Assembly (NCBI RefSeq): GCF_030506325.1
Contig: NZ_CP120683.1
Coordinates: 620,001 to 684,000, forward strand
DNA: 64,000 nt
From: Tunicatimonas pelagia
GTDB taxonomy: Bacteria; Bacteroidota; Bacteroidia; Cytophagales; Cyclobacteriaceae
Reading direction: 5' to 3'
The translations under genes and the position numbers were made by a program. The notes beneath the pieces were generated by a model. The model saw only the letters and a program-made list of their open reading frames with translations, was not told where the DNA came from and searched no databases. Below, in pieces: positions 10,102-18,034 of this stretch; position 1 is the first letter of the stretch; every line of letters begins with the position of its first letter.

Positions 10102-11871
10102 CTATTTCCTTTGAGTAAGCCCACACCAGCTTATTTTGGGTACGCTAGCCAGATACGACCCAAAGGGTGATTGGCTATTAATATTTTGATAGACCAGTGG
10201 TATTGCTTCAGACGCCGAAAGCGCAATATCAGCGTACTGCCAAGCCTGATTAAAACGTTGTTGTACCTCCTTAGCTTCCGCCACTTTGTTCTGAGCCTCC
10301 AAACTTTGATAAAGTCCGTTAAGAGCCCAGCCATTTTCAGGTAAAAAGAACAGGTCTTCCCGATACACCGCTTCGGCTTCCGTAAATTTTCCCATTTCCA
10401 GTAGCACCACTCCAAGCGGATGTCGCACTGAAAAAAACCAATCAGGTGGTTCGTTGTAGTTCAAACGACCTTCAATCCCTACCGCTTCACGAAGCAACAC
10501 TTCCGCAGCTTGGTAATTATGCTGCTGGCGTAGAATTTCAGCTGCTAATACTCGCTCAGCAATGGCTAGTAGCTGATCTACCGAATTCAATTCCCAAATT
10601 GTAATGTCTTGCAGTGCAGGATTCGCAGCTACGTTTTTTAAACTGGCAAGTGCTTGCTGGGCTTTGGCTAATTGATTTTTCCCGGCAAAAGCCATACCCC
10701 GGGCATAATGCCATACTCCCTGCGGATATAACAAGGTTGAATCGGGCTCCCGGAGGGTTAATATATGATTCCATTGCGAAAATTTCACTAGCAAATAATG
10801 AGGAATCATATGATAGTGCTGTAAAGTTTCCCAACCAGGCTCGCGCATCATGGCGGTATCAGTATGCATGGCAGTGCGAAATGCAGCATTAATTGCTAGC
10901 TCTCCCCGACCCTCCAGAGCTGCGGTAGCCGCTAAAAAGTGAATATTATGCGGATACAACGCTAGTGGGTACATTCCCTGAATCTGACACTCTTCTAAAT
11001 ACAGACTGTCAACTACAATTGCTCGCTCGTTCACTTCTGAACCTTGGTGATAGTCTCCCGTCCGGATGTAGATATGCGAGGGCATATGTACTAAATGTCC
11101 GGCACCTGGCACCAAATTTTTCAAACGATCAGCACTGGCAAGCCCCCGTTCGGGTGAATCGGAAGCCTCCACAGCATGAATGTACAGATGGTTTGCCCCC
11201 GGATGATTGGGGTTACGCTCCATGACTGTTTCTAGTAAATCAGTAATCTGAGGAGTCCAGGGCTTCGCCACTCCCCGCTTGGTGTATAAATCCCAAGGGT
11301 GCAGGTTCATTAGCGATTCGGCGTACCAAACCGCAACATCATCAGCATTGGGAAACTGTTGGTAGACCTTAGATAATTCATTAGCATATTCCTGATCCAA
11401 TGCTGACTGATTATCGGTTTTCTCGTAATTGTAGCGGTAGGTTGAAGCGTTGATAAGGGCTTGTTCCCAATCAGAAGTGTGGCTCATATTCGCTACCGCT
11501 CGTTGCGTGAGGTACTGGGCTTCAGCTTTACGCTCATTCTCCATGGCGGCATTATAGTTAGTACCCAAAACGTGGGCGGCACCCCAGTAGGCCATTGCAC
11601 AGGTAGAATCCAAGCGAATGGCTTCGCGAAACGAGCGTTCGGCCTCAGCGTGATTGAAACCGTAGGTCAAATTTAAGCCCTGCGTGAAGTACTGCTGCGC
11701 GCGATCAGAGTCAGTAGTTACCAACAGAGAGTAGTCTCCTAGATTATTAAACAAAGGGGCTTGGGGAGACAAAGACCGTTGGGGCGACTGGCACTGAGCC
11801 AACCCCAGTAGTAATAACCCCCACACCGAGGTGCAGTGCATTAGCTGAAGGTGAGCGACTCTTATTTTCAT
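10102..11871 (-). CDS. TPR-repeat lipoprotein
   Basis: A 589-residue protein with a lipoprotein signal (hydrophobic VWGLLLLG, lipobox LAQC around residue 27). Helical tetratricopeptide-type repeats follow. The clearest are near the N-terminus (AQQYFTQGLNLTYGFNHAEA then FREAIRLDSTCAMAYWGAAH) and near the C-terminus (LLEMGKFTEAEAVYREDL, with LPENGWALNGLYQSL). A long central section contains HAVEASDSPERGLASADRL and HMPSHIYIRTGDYHQ, typical of secreted TPR proteins of Bacteroidota with no assigned function. It is probably anchored in the envelope by lipid and acts as a protein-interaction scaffold, which is inference. It is the last gene of the minus-strand envelope cluster, 7 bp after the small membrane protein gene, so the two are probably co-transcribed. 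Confidence 0.8.
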   Translation of the reverse strand: MKIRVAHLQLMHCTSVWGLLLLGLAQCQSPQRSLSPQAPLFNNLGDYSLLVTTDSDRAQQYFTQGLNLTYGFNHAEAERSFREAIRLDSTCAMAYWGAAHVLGTNYNAAMENERKAEAQYLTQRAVANMSHTSDWEQALINASTYRYNYEKTDNQSALDQEYANELSKVYQQFPNADDVAVWYAESLMNLHPWDLYTKRGVAKPWTPQITDLLETVMERNPNHPGANHLYIHAVEASDSPERGLASADRLKNLVPGAGHLVHMPSHIYIRTGDYHQGSEVNERAIVVDSLYLEECQIQGMYPLALYPHNIHFLAATAALEGRGELAINAAFRTAMHTDTAMMREPGWETLQHYHMIPHYLLVKFSQWNHILTLREPDSTLLYPQGVWHYARGMAFAGKNQLAKAQQALASLKNVAANPALQDITIWELNSVDQLLAIAERVLAAEILRQQHNYQAAEVLLREAVGIEGRLNYNEPPDWFFSVRHPLGVVLLEMGKFTEAEAVYREDLFFLPENGWALNGLYQSLEAQNKVAEAKEVQQRFNQAWQYADIALSASEAIPLVYQNINSQSPFGSYLASVPKISWCGLTQRK

Positions 11872-11878
11872 AACAGTA

Positions 11879-12184
11879 CTATTTGTGAGAGGGCATAAAC
11901 CTCGATGGTATCATCTTTTGGTAGCGACGAGCAAAGAAATGATACTGACCAAACAACCAGCCATAGCCTAATAGCAGCACCTGATAAGCCGGAATAATAA
12001 ACCCGATATACCAAAGCCAACGAGTAAGTCCGCTCGTCTCAGCCGTAACGCCTACCCACTGAAAGATCACCGGGCGAATCATTACGATTGAGCTGCCCGT
12101 TAGACTGAATACCAGCAGAATTACTAGAACTTGCCGGATATCGTCTACTTTCCAGCGATTTTGTAGCTTTTTTAGAAATTTCAT
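11879..12184 (-). CDS. Small membrane protein (DUF6787-like)
   Basis: A 101-residue protein with a basic amphipathic N-terminus (KFLKKLQNRWKVDD) and two confident membrane helices (VLVILLVFSLTGSSIVMI and WYIGFIIPAYQVLLLGYGWLFG), ending in a basic tail with FFARRYQKMI. The pattern (RWKV near the start, VFSLTGSS in helix 1, W-Q-V-L in helix 2) resembles a small conserved Bacteroidota family that I recall as DUF6787. The family name is from memory and the function is unknown. It lies between a DUF5777 barrel gene and a TPR lipoprotein gene in the same direction, which suggests a role in the envelope module. Confidence 0.75.
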   Translation of the reverse strand: MKFLKKLQNRWKVDDIRQVLVILLVFSLTGSSIVMIRPVIFQWVGVTAETSGLTRWLWYIGFIIPAYQVLLLGYGWLFGQYHFFARRYQKMIPSRFMPSHK

Positions 12185-12189
12185 AGTTT

Positions 12190-12255
12190 TTGGGGATTGG
12201 GGTTTAGGAGTTGGGGATTAGGGTTTAGGAAAGTCAATTGCCTAAACCCTAATCC
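12190..12255. repeat. Heptamer-like tandem words plus perfect 15-bp inverted repeat
   Basis: The spacer starts with related words (GGGGATTGGGGTTTAGGAG, then TTGGGGATTAGGG). It then forms a perfect 15-bp stem, GGATTAGGGTTTAGG (12215-12229) with CCTAAACCCTAATCC (12241-12255), around an 11-nt loop. The words resemble the short heptamer repeats described in filamentous cyanobacteria. As RNA, the stem lies between the DUF5777 and DUF6787-like genes and could end or tune transcription, but no long T-tract follows. Confidence 0.7.
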
Positions 12256-12275
12256 TCACCACCTAGTATCTACTG

Positions 12276-13160
12276 TTAAAATACTCGGGATACGTTGAAG
12301 CCAAAGTGAATATCTCCGGCGAAGAAGTTACCATTGGTTTCGGCAATAAAGCCTTTCTCAATCATGGCCCGGCTATTGGTAAGATGCAGTTGGAATACGT
12401 GCCCACCGGTTTCAATATCAAAGCCAATAGCAAGCGAGTTAAACAACTGATTCAGATCATCCTCTGCGTATTCTTCCGCATTCAGTCGGTAGTAATACTC
12501 TCCATTGAGCGATACTCGTTGCGTTAATTTTATCCGTCCGCCAACGCCTAAGGCATAAATATCATTCTCTCCTTCTCGCTCCTGAATGCGGTTACGGTGC
12601 ACCAAAGTAGGCATTATCTGTAATGACAAAGCCGAGCCAAACTTACGGGCAATCAGCAGTTGCTGCGTATAAAACATCCGAGCTGTGAGGTCTGGAAACT
12701 CTCCGGGCGATGATTCAGTGAGCGTATTGATGGCTGCACTAGAAAATGTCACCACCGAAACCGGCATCACCCGCTTTCCCTTACTCTGACGAAGCCATTT
12801 TATTTTGGCAAAACCATCGTAGGTTTTCTCAAACGAGTTGCGTCCTACTCCCAGCGTCAGAAAATCAGCTACGCCGTATTCTAGTCCTAAACGAACATTA
12901 GCCGCATCAAGGCCGAAGAATTCGTAAGCTCCAGAGTTAAGCCGTCCGAAACGGTGAGAAATCAGGAATTCCAGCTCTCCCTGTTTGCGGGTTTCTACGG
13001 TGTGGCCGTTAATTAACCGGCTTCCCTTAAAGGTAGCTTCAGTAAAATGAATTGATTCTTCCGTATTGGCCTCGAGTAAGTTCATCAAATCATCTTGGGC
13101 AAAAGCACCTACTGACAAGAGAACCGCTACGCTGAAGAAGAAAAGTGTACGTATTTTCAT
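12276..13160 (-). CDS. DUF5777 family beta-barrel protein
   Basis: A 294-residue exported protein. Residues 1-21 form a signal peptide (FFFSVAVLLSVGAFAQ). The mature part matches the DUF5777 family, a Bacteroidota outer-membrane barrel-like family: FKGSRLINGHTVETRKQGEL near residue 45, then FLISHRFGRLNSG, then GLEYGVADFLTLGVGRNSFE. Strands of alternating polarity continue to the terminal aromatic FGFNVSRVF, the usual barrel-closing signature. Genes of this family often occur beside YceI-like and cytochrome-like genes, as here: YceI lies 149 bp upstream and a CX4CH lipoprotein precedes that. Its transported or bound partner is unknown. Confidence 0.85.
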   Translation of the reverse strand: MKIRTLFFFSVAVLLSVGAFAQDDLMNLLEANTEESIHFTEATFKGSRLINGHTVETRKQGELEFLISHRFGRLNSGAYEFFGLDAANVRLGLEYGVADFLTLGVGRNSFEKTYDGFAKIKWLRQSKGKRVMPVSVVTFSSAAINTLTESSPGEFPDLTARMFYTQQLLIARKFGSALSLQIMPTLVHRNRIQEREGENDIYALGVGGRIKLTQRVSLNGEYYYRLNAEEYAEDDLNQLFNSLAIGFDIETGGHVFQLHLTNSRAMIEKGFIAETNGNFFAGDIHFGFNVSRVF

Positions 13161-13266
13161 GATAGTTTACACTAATGGATAATAGGTAATTGAAAGTTGA
13201 TGGTTGGAAAAGAATACAGTGACCTGCCAAAGACAGGCCATTGTACGGATTAACAACACAACCTCT

Positions 13267-13290
13267 CCGAACCGCCGCTAAGCAGTTCGG
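13267..13290 (-). terminator. Hairpin downstream of the YceI gene
   Basis: CCGAAC (13267-13272) pairs with GTTCGG (13285-13290), extended inward by GC/GC after one mismatch. It begins about 20 bp downstream of the YceI stop on the minus strand. No good T-tract follows, so it may be a processing or stabilising hairpin rather than a true terminator. Confidence 0.4.
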
Positions 13291-13309
13291 CTAGATTGAT
13301 TCGCCTATG

Positions 13310-13864
13310 TTAACTGTTTAGCGGATCATACTTCAAATCCACGGTTACTTCTACCTCTTCAGCAATATTGTGAAAAACGATTTTCGGAATATCAATATCA
13401 TGATCGGCTACCTTAATCATGAACTTGGTTTGAGCATTTACCTTCGCACCATTAATTACAATGGTTCCCTCGGTAGTAACGGGCTGAGTTACTCCGTGAA
13501 TCGTCATGGTTCCTTCTACGGTTACAGTGTACGCTCCATCTTTTGTAGGATCAATGGGGCTACCATTGCTGAAAGTGCCTTTGAAAATAGCTTTGGGGTA
13601 TTTCTCTGATTCCACATAATTTTCATTGAAGTGCTCCCGCATGAGCGACTTGTCAAATTCAAAGGCTTGCATATCCATGCTCACTACTACTTCTTGCTTA
13701 GCAAAATCAATGACACTCTGCACTTTATTGTTGTGGGCTTCAATATCCTCGAGGGGCGCACTAGAAAAGAATTTAGTGTGTCCGGTCTGGGTAATAAACT
13801 TATCCTGAGCCACTAGCGAGTTGCTTACTAAAAAGGCTAGGTAAATGATGATTATATTTTTCAT
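13310..13864 (-). CDS. YceI family periplasmic lipid-binding protein
   Basis: A 184-residue exported protein of the YceI family, eight-stranded lipocalin-like barrels that bind polyprenyl lipids such as quinones in the periplasm. The signal peptide is YLAFLVSNSLVAQ. The family pattern follows: an N-terminal TQTGHTKFFSSAPLEDIEA strand, a central YPKAIFKGTFSN segment, VEGTMTIHGVTQPVTTEGT, and a C-terminal DHDIDIPKIVFHNIAEEVEV then VDLKYDPL strand. Length is typical. It sits between the CX4CH lipoprotein and the DUF5777 gene, so a quinone or lipid role near a periplasmic redox step is plausible but not shown. Confidence 0.9.
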   Translation of the reverse strand: MKNIIIIYLAFLVSNSLVAQDKFITQTGHTKFFSSAPLEDIEAHNNKVQSVIDFAKQEVVVSMDMQAFEFDKSLMREHFNENYVESEKYPKAIFKGTFSNGSPIDPTKDGAYTVTVEGTMTIHGVTQPVTTEGTIVINGAKVNAQTKFMIKVADHDIDIPKIVFHNIAEEVEVTVDLKYDPLNS

Positions 13865-14020
13865 GGTAATTTAATATAGTTGAAATTGGATAGTTGAAAA
13901 TTGATAGTGAATGACTAGACTATTGATTGTCTTTTGTTAATTGTTAAGGGATTGAATGAGAGAATGATTGAGTTATTGAGTATTATCAGTCATTGGTCAT
14001 TAATCATTACTCATCATTCA

Positions 14021-14048
14021 TTGCGGGGCAACCCTTGCGGGGCAACCC
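14021..14048. repeat. Exact 14-bp tandem repeat, two copies
   Basis: TTGCGGGGCAACCC occurs twice head to tail (14021-14034 and 14035-14048), and TTGC starts a third copy. It lies just beyond the stop of the CX4CH lipoprotein gene. The unit holds GGGGCAACCC-type complementary halves, so the two copies can pair with each other. It is preceded by a word-like AT-rich stretch (13865-14020) built from CATTNATCATT-like words. Confidence 0.7.
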
Positions 14049-14058
14049 TTGCTAATTG

Positions 14059-14853
14059 TTACTCAGTGCTGGCTCCATCGCCTACCCAGCATGCAATATC
14101 CTGAATTTGCTGGTCGGTAAGCTCTCTTCCGCTAGAAGCCGGGGGCATTGACTTACTAGCAGTCCGAGCTTGAATCCGGGCAGCCCGGTTCTGAATGGTT
14201 GCTGCGGTTCTAAAATCAGGTGATATGGTACCATCGTGGCAGTTAGACAGCGCGCAGTTATTTTTCACAATGGTTTCTACTGCTTCAAAAGCTACTCCGC
14301 TGGATAGCAGTACGGTCTGTACACTCTCGCAGCCATTGGCATCTTGGGTTATTACTTCGTACTCACCGGGGGCTAGCCCTGAGAAAATACGGTTGCTCTG
14401 AAAAGGCTGATCGTTAATACGAAACTGGTAAGGCGCCGCTCCTCCCTCGGCCGACACGTTGATCTGGCCATCGGTTGAACCACAACTAGCGTCTACTTTA
14501 GCTACCGTGGTGTTCACCCCGTCGCGGTTCGCTACTTGTACCTCTAGGGTTCCTTCACAACCATTGGCATCTTCTACGGTAATGATGTGGCTCCCGGCAC
14601 TCAAGCCAGAAAATAGACCATCGCTTTGCTCACTGCCGTCGTTGATACGAAAAAGGTAGGGGGCTTCTCCCCCACTGGCTTCTACCTGCACCGCACCTGA
14701 GGCTAAACCGCAGTCGGCGTCGGTAACGGTTAGCAACTGAAGTGCAGGCGCGTTATCGCAGTTCTGAGGTTCTGGCACTACCTCGTAGGTACACGAGTAT
14801 AGTAGTGCCAGAATGAAAGAAGTGAGGACTAGGGTATGAAATAAGTTTCTCAT
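14059..14853 (-). CDS. Lipoprotein with two SprB-like repeats and a cytochrome c-like domain (CX4CH)
   Basis: A 264-residue lipoprotein: signal peptide with lipobox ALLYSC (Cys21). Two SprB-like repeats follow, about residues 43-108 and 118-184, each with an N-terminal Cys, GGxAPYxFRIND, FSGLxxG and a late DANGCE. The C-terminal 75 residues look like a small c-type cytochrome. C200-A-L-S-N-C205-H206 is a haem motif with four residues between the cysteines instead of the usual two. M236 in SMPPASSG could be the distal ligand, and the end, LTDQQIQDIACWVGDGA, is the usual last helix. Covalent haem attachment is inference. The gene starts 6 bp after the preceding two-repeat lipoprotein gene, so they are probably co-transcribed. 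Confidence 0.82.
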   Translation of the reverse strand: MRNLFHTLVLTSFILALLYSCTYEVVPEPQNCDNAPALQLLTVTDADCGLASGAVQVEASGGEAPYLFRINDGSEQSDGLFSGLSAGSHIITVEDANGCEGTLEVQVANRDGVNTTVAKVDASCGSTDGQINVSAEGGAAPYQFRINDQPFQSNRIFSGLAPGEYEVITQDANGCESVQTVLLSSGVAFEAVETIVKNNCALSNCHDGTISPDFRTAATIQNRAARIQARTASKSMPPASSGRELTDQQIQDIACWVGDGASTE

Positions 14854-14859
14854 TGTTGA

Positions 14860-15648
14860 TTATCCGGGTAATTGTGAGATAGTCCAGGCTGGGACAGCAG
14901 CTCCGTTAGTGTCGCCGCGTTGTGCATCTTGGGCAAAGAAGTAGATAGGGCGTCCGGCGTAGGTTAGCTGCTGCCCACCGTCTGTCCGATCAATTGCCGC
15001 GAACGCTCCCTGATTTAAAGTAGAAGGAAGTACTACGTTAGCCACTTCATTAAAGGCAGGCCAAGCATCCAGACACCCATCGGTACATACACTTACGTTA
15101 TTTTCGTCATTTTCAAAGTAGTACAGACTATTACCTTCGGCATCTACCAGATAAGAGATTGGGTCGCTTCCTACCGCTTCTACTACTTGTGTGGCTAGCA
15201 TAAGTGTGTAGTCGGGTTTGGCAACAAACCACACTTGACCAATGCCCTCCCCGTTGATCTGATTAGCTCCGGTGTCACCCGAATAGTAGTAGAGTGGCCA
15301 CCCCTTGTAGGTGGTTTGCATCTCCCCATCGGCCCGGGTAATGGTTCCGAAGTCTGATTGATCCAGACCACTGCCAACTTCAAAATCGGCTTGGTAGTAT
15401 GCTGGCCAAGTGTCCAGGCAACCGCCTTCGCAAGCACTGGTTCCATCTACATCGCGACTAAAGAAATAAAAGGCCCGCCCATCTTGATTCACTAAATATG
15501 ACCCTAGGTTACTGTCGTTAGCCAGCTCTATTTGGAGAGTGGCATCTGCCGGATCCGGAGTGGCATCGTCTTCTTCACTACAAGCAGAGAAGAGAAATAA
15601 TAAACTGAACATTGTAAAAAGTACTGATAGTGTTTTGAGAGATTTCAT
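14860..15648 (-). CDS. Two-repeat secreted lipoprotein (COG4315-like, YxFxxD repeats)
   Basis: A 262-residue lipoprotein. The signal ends at LLFLFSAC (Cys23), followed by an acidic linker. The body has two copies of the secreted repeat of COG4315 (Lipoprotein_15 type). Copy one, about residues 50-145, contains SYLVNQDGRAFYFFSRDVDG, CEGGCLDTWPAYY and YKGWPLYYYSGD. Copy two, about residues 160-258, contains SYLVDAEGNSLYYFENDE, CTDGCLDAWPAF and YAGRPIYFFAQD. The C-x3-C-x2-W-P motif and the aromatic YxFxxD motif define the family. The function is unknown; members are often found beside electron-transfer genes. It is first in the envelope cluster, 6 bp before the cytochrome-like lipoprotein gene. 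Confidence 0.87.
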   Translation of the reverse strand: MKSLKTLSVLFTMFSLLFLFSACSEEDDATPDPADATLQIELANDSNLGSYLVNQDGRAFYFFSRDVDGTSACEGGCLDTWPAYYQADFEVGSGLDQSDFGTITRADGEMQTTYKGWPLYYYSGDTGANQINGEGIGQVWFVAKPDYTLMLATQVVEAVGSDPISYLVDAEGNSLYYFENDENNVSVCTDGCLDAWPAFNEVANVVLPSTLNQGAFAAIDRTDGGQQLTYAGRPIYFFAQDAQRGDTNGAAVPAWTISQLPG

Positions 15649-16178
15649 GAGATGAATTGTTTGGATTAAATAAATTAATTAAAGATTTTTTTGACCTGAC
15701 TGATGTGTATCGGTTAGGCCAATGTTTTTGCGTTATTGTCTGGGACAAATGTACGCCAACCTCGCTCAGTAGTTAAATTTTTCAGGTATACAGGAGGTGA
15801 ACAACGGGGAAATATCAGGTAGACGAAAAGTGAACAAGACTATTCTAACTGCAAAACTCAGGAGTGTTAAAATTGCTAAGTTTCAGAGCCTTATTACTTA
15901 TGTAAGTAGTTTAAAATCAAATACTTATGTTGCTTACCACACTTGCTTTTCAGGAATATAAACTACTCAATTGAGGGGGTGAGATGTGCCTCAATAGCTT
16001 GTACACTTTGTTTTACAGGATTTTTAGCAGGGTTACAGAATGCTATGTGCAAAAGAAGTTCCTTTTACATCAAACTGATATATAAAGTTGCGAAAGTATG
16101 CCTAGCAGATACGCTATACGGTATCATTTCAGGCAAGAACACCGTCAACAGATAGCTGAGTATCTCTGCTTATCTGGG
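15649..16178. other. 530-bp spacer, no gene recognised
   Basis: It separates the envelope cluster from the uronate locus. The part next to the lipoprotein start is AT-rich and likely holds its promoter, but I see no full TAnnTTTG box. A 70-codon plus-strand frame (15943-16155) has no recognisable motif and I do not call it a gene. No RNA gene, insertion sequence end or strong hairpin was seen. Confidence 0.5.
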
Positions 16179-17171
16179 CTAATTGATGGTAATGCCCGAT
16201 GCTTCTCCTATTCCCTTAATGTAGCCGATAGCGAAGATTTTTCCGGTTACTTCGTAGCCCGTAGATAGTCCGCTGTCAAACGTCCCTTGTGATTCGCCGT
16301 ACATGACCGGAGCGTGGTCGGGACGTAGCGGGCCATCGAACCCGCACCTTGCGTAGTGCTGAAGCAGTTCGGCCATCGGAGCAGGCCCGTTGTCATGAAA
16401 AGTTTCTCGGAAGTGGTACTTATTTCCAGTCACATCGCGCAGATGAAGGTAGTTGATCCGCTTTTCGTTGAGCCATTTGGTTGATAAAGCATATAAGTCT
16501 TCGTCCATTAGCTTGAAGGTGGCCTGGCAGAAGGTAATTTTATTGGCCGCTATCGGATAGTGTTGCCATATTTTCTCAAAGGCTTCCGCCGAAGTCAGAA
16601 TTCGGCCTACTCCTTTTAGCGGACTGACGGGCGGATCATCGGGATGTAACGACATTTCTACTCCTGCTTCCTGAGCAACGGGCAGTACGGCATTTAAGAA
16701 ATAATAGAGGTTTCTCCATAAATCTTCTTCGCTTACCAGCTCTTCCTCAGGAACTAGTTCTTTGGCATCTTGTATATCAAATTCGCTTACTAGGGCACCA
16801 CCCCGCTCGACTACATCGGTACGAGTGCGATACCAACCCACGCTGGCCATAAAATTATAGCAGAGCAGACGAATGCCTAGTTGACCCATGTTACGCAGCA
16901 TCTGCTGGTAGCGGTCAATCCACTCATCGCGATTATCTAAGCCCAGCTTGATCGGCTGCATATCAAACTGATCGCCTTCCAGACCGTAGAGCGTAAAGCC
17001 TGCTTCTCTAAATTCTTGCTGGATAGAGCGAAGCGCAGCCAAGTCGTAAGGAGCAGGTTTGCCCGATAGGCTCGGCATCGCTTTGGTGATGGCGTGGCTT
17101 ACTCCCACTTGCCGAGCTAGAACCCACTTTCGCTCGTCGTAGCGGGGTGGCAGTAACATCGTGATGATCAT
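16179..17171 (-). CDS. uxuA: Mannonate dehydratase
   Basis: A 330-residue UxuA-type mannonate dehydratase, which dehydrates D-mannonate to 2-keto-3-deoxy-D-gluconate in glucuronate breakdown. The TIM-barrel features of the family are visible: MLLPPRYDERKW at the start, YNFMASVGWYRT near residue 105, SLHPDDPPVSPLKGVGRI near residue 178, FCQATFKLM, HLRDVTG and FHDNGP, and LRPDHAPVMYGE near residue 284. These carry the conserved metal and substrate His/Cys/Asp residues. It is shorter than E. coli UxuA (394 residues) but close to the shorter UxuA type. It is the last gene of the minus-strand uronate operon, 1 bp after the RraA-like gene, so translational coupling is likely. Confidence 0.9.
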   Translation of the reverse strand: MIITMLLPPRYDERKWVLARQVGVSHAITKAMPSLSGKPAPYDLAALRSIQQEFREAGFTLYGLEGDQFDMQPIKLGLDNRDEWIDRYQQMLRNMGQLGIRLLCYNFMASVGWYRTRTDVVERGGALVSEFDIQDAKELVPEEELVSEEDLWRNLYYFLNAVLPVAQEAGVEMSLHPDDPPVSPLKGVGRILTSAEAFEKIWQHYPIAANKITFCQATFKLMDEDLYALSTKWLNEKRINYLHLRDVTGNKYHFRETFHDNGPAPMAELLQHYARCGFDGPLRPDHAPVMYGESQGTFDSGLSTGYEVTGKIFAIGYIKGIGEASGITIN

Positions 17172-17172
17172 G

Positions 17173-17916
17173 CTAAAAATATCCTCCCTTGTCAGTGATG
17201 TCTTTCACACTTTGTCCTTCTTTCACCCAGCCAAAGATTTTCTTTTCGTTTTCCTTAATCTCCTCCGCTCGGGTAAGCACCTCGTACGCAATGGCTCGCG
17301 GTACGACCAATACACCATCAATATCACCCAGCACCACGTCACCGGGTTTGATAGTAACATCATCAATTTGTAAGGGTACTTGGTAGTGAGTAATAAGGCA
17401 CCGACCCAAACTACCGTTAGAAATCCGGTACTCATAAAACACTGGAAAGTCCGCTTCCAAAATCTGATGGGTATCGCGGATGCCCCCGTCAATACAAGCC
17501 GCCTTGACTTGCTTACCCTTCGCGGTGGCAGTCATCACTCCCCCCCAGAGGGTGGCTTTTTGGTCACGGCTAGTGTCCCAGACAACAAAAGCATTGGCGG
17601 ACATCTCGTCCAGCATCTGAGCACGAAATTCCATCTCTCCGGTAATCTTAGCGTTAGGTGCACTCTTCACAGTAAATGCGATGCCCGCCACGGTCCGATA
17701 TTCGCGTAACGGAATAATTCGGCGGGGCAGAGCTTGGTTTAGCAGCGCGAACTCCCGAAGTACATCATTGACCGCTCCGGTATAAAGCTGTTCGAAACGC
17801 TGTAATAATTCTTTGTCCGGAACAGGAAAGGGCTCGGCGGAAATATACTCTCGCTCCTCAATTAATTTCTCGAGGTTCATCATGCCTACTTCTTTTTTAT
17901 ACTGCTCAGTACTCAT
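17173..17916 (-). CDS. RraA-like protein (possible metal-dependent pyruvate-type aldolase)
   Basis: A 247-residue member of the RraA / 4-hydroxy-4-methyl-2-oxoglutarate aldolase fold. The core signature is present: WGGVMTATAKGKQVKAACID followed by GGIRDTHQI, with R147-D148 matching the substrate Arg and metal-binding Asp of characterised HMG/CHA aldolases. DVVLGDIDGVLVVPRAIA comes near the C-terminus. The N-terminal extension before MMNLEKLIEE is weakly conserved in appearance, so the start could be one of Met12 or Met13. Names such as demethylmenaquinone methyltransferase are historical errors. It sits between uronate genes, where a KDG-cleaving aldolase would complete the pathway; that role is inference. 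Confidence 0.82.
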   Translation of the reverse strand: MSTEQYKKEVGMMNLEKLIEEREYISAEPFPVPDKELLQRFEQLYTGAVNDVLREFALLNQALPRRIIPLREYRTVAGIAFTVKSAPNAKITGEMEFRAQMLDEMSANAFVVWDTSRDQKATLWGGVMTATAKGKQVKAACIDGGIRDTHQILEADFPVFYEYRISNGSLGRCLITHYQVPLQIDDVTIKPGDVVLGDIDGVLVVPRAIAYEVLTRAEEIKENEKKIFGWVKEGQSVKDITDKGGYF

Positions 17917-18034
17917 AGTTCTATTGTTTGATTGTTTTTAGTCCACGGTCGACAGACCACAGTCATCAATCCTTGGTTATTCATCCACTGCCAACTTTCT
18001 GTTGCACATTGCTCATTGTTCTCTGTACATTGTA

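Noticed and set aside
15943-16155. 70-codon plus-strand frame in the 530-bp spacer
   Set aside because: No motif, signal or neighbour support; could be chance in AT-rich DNA.
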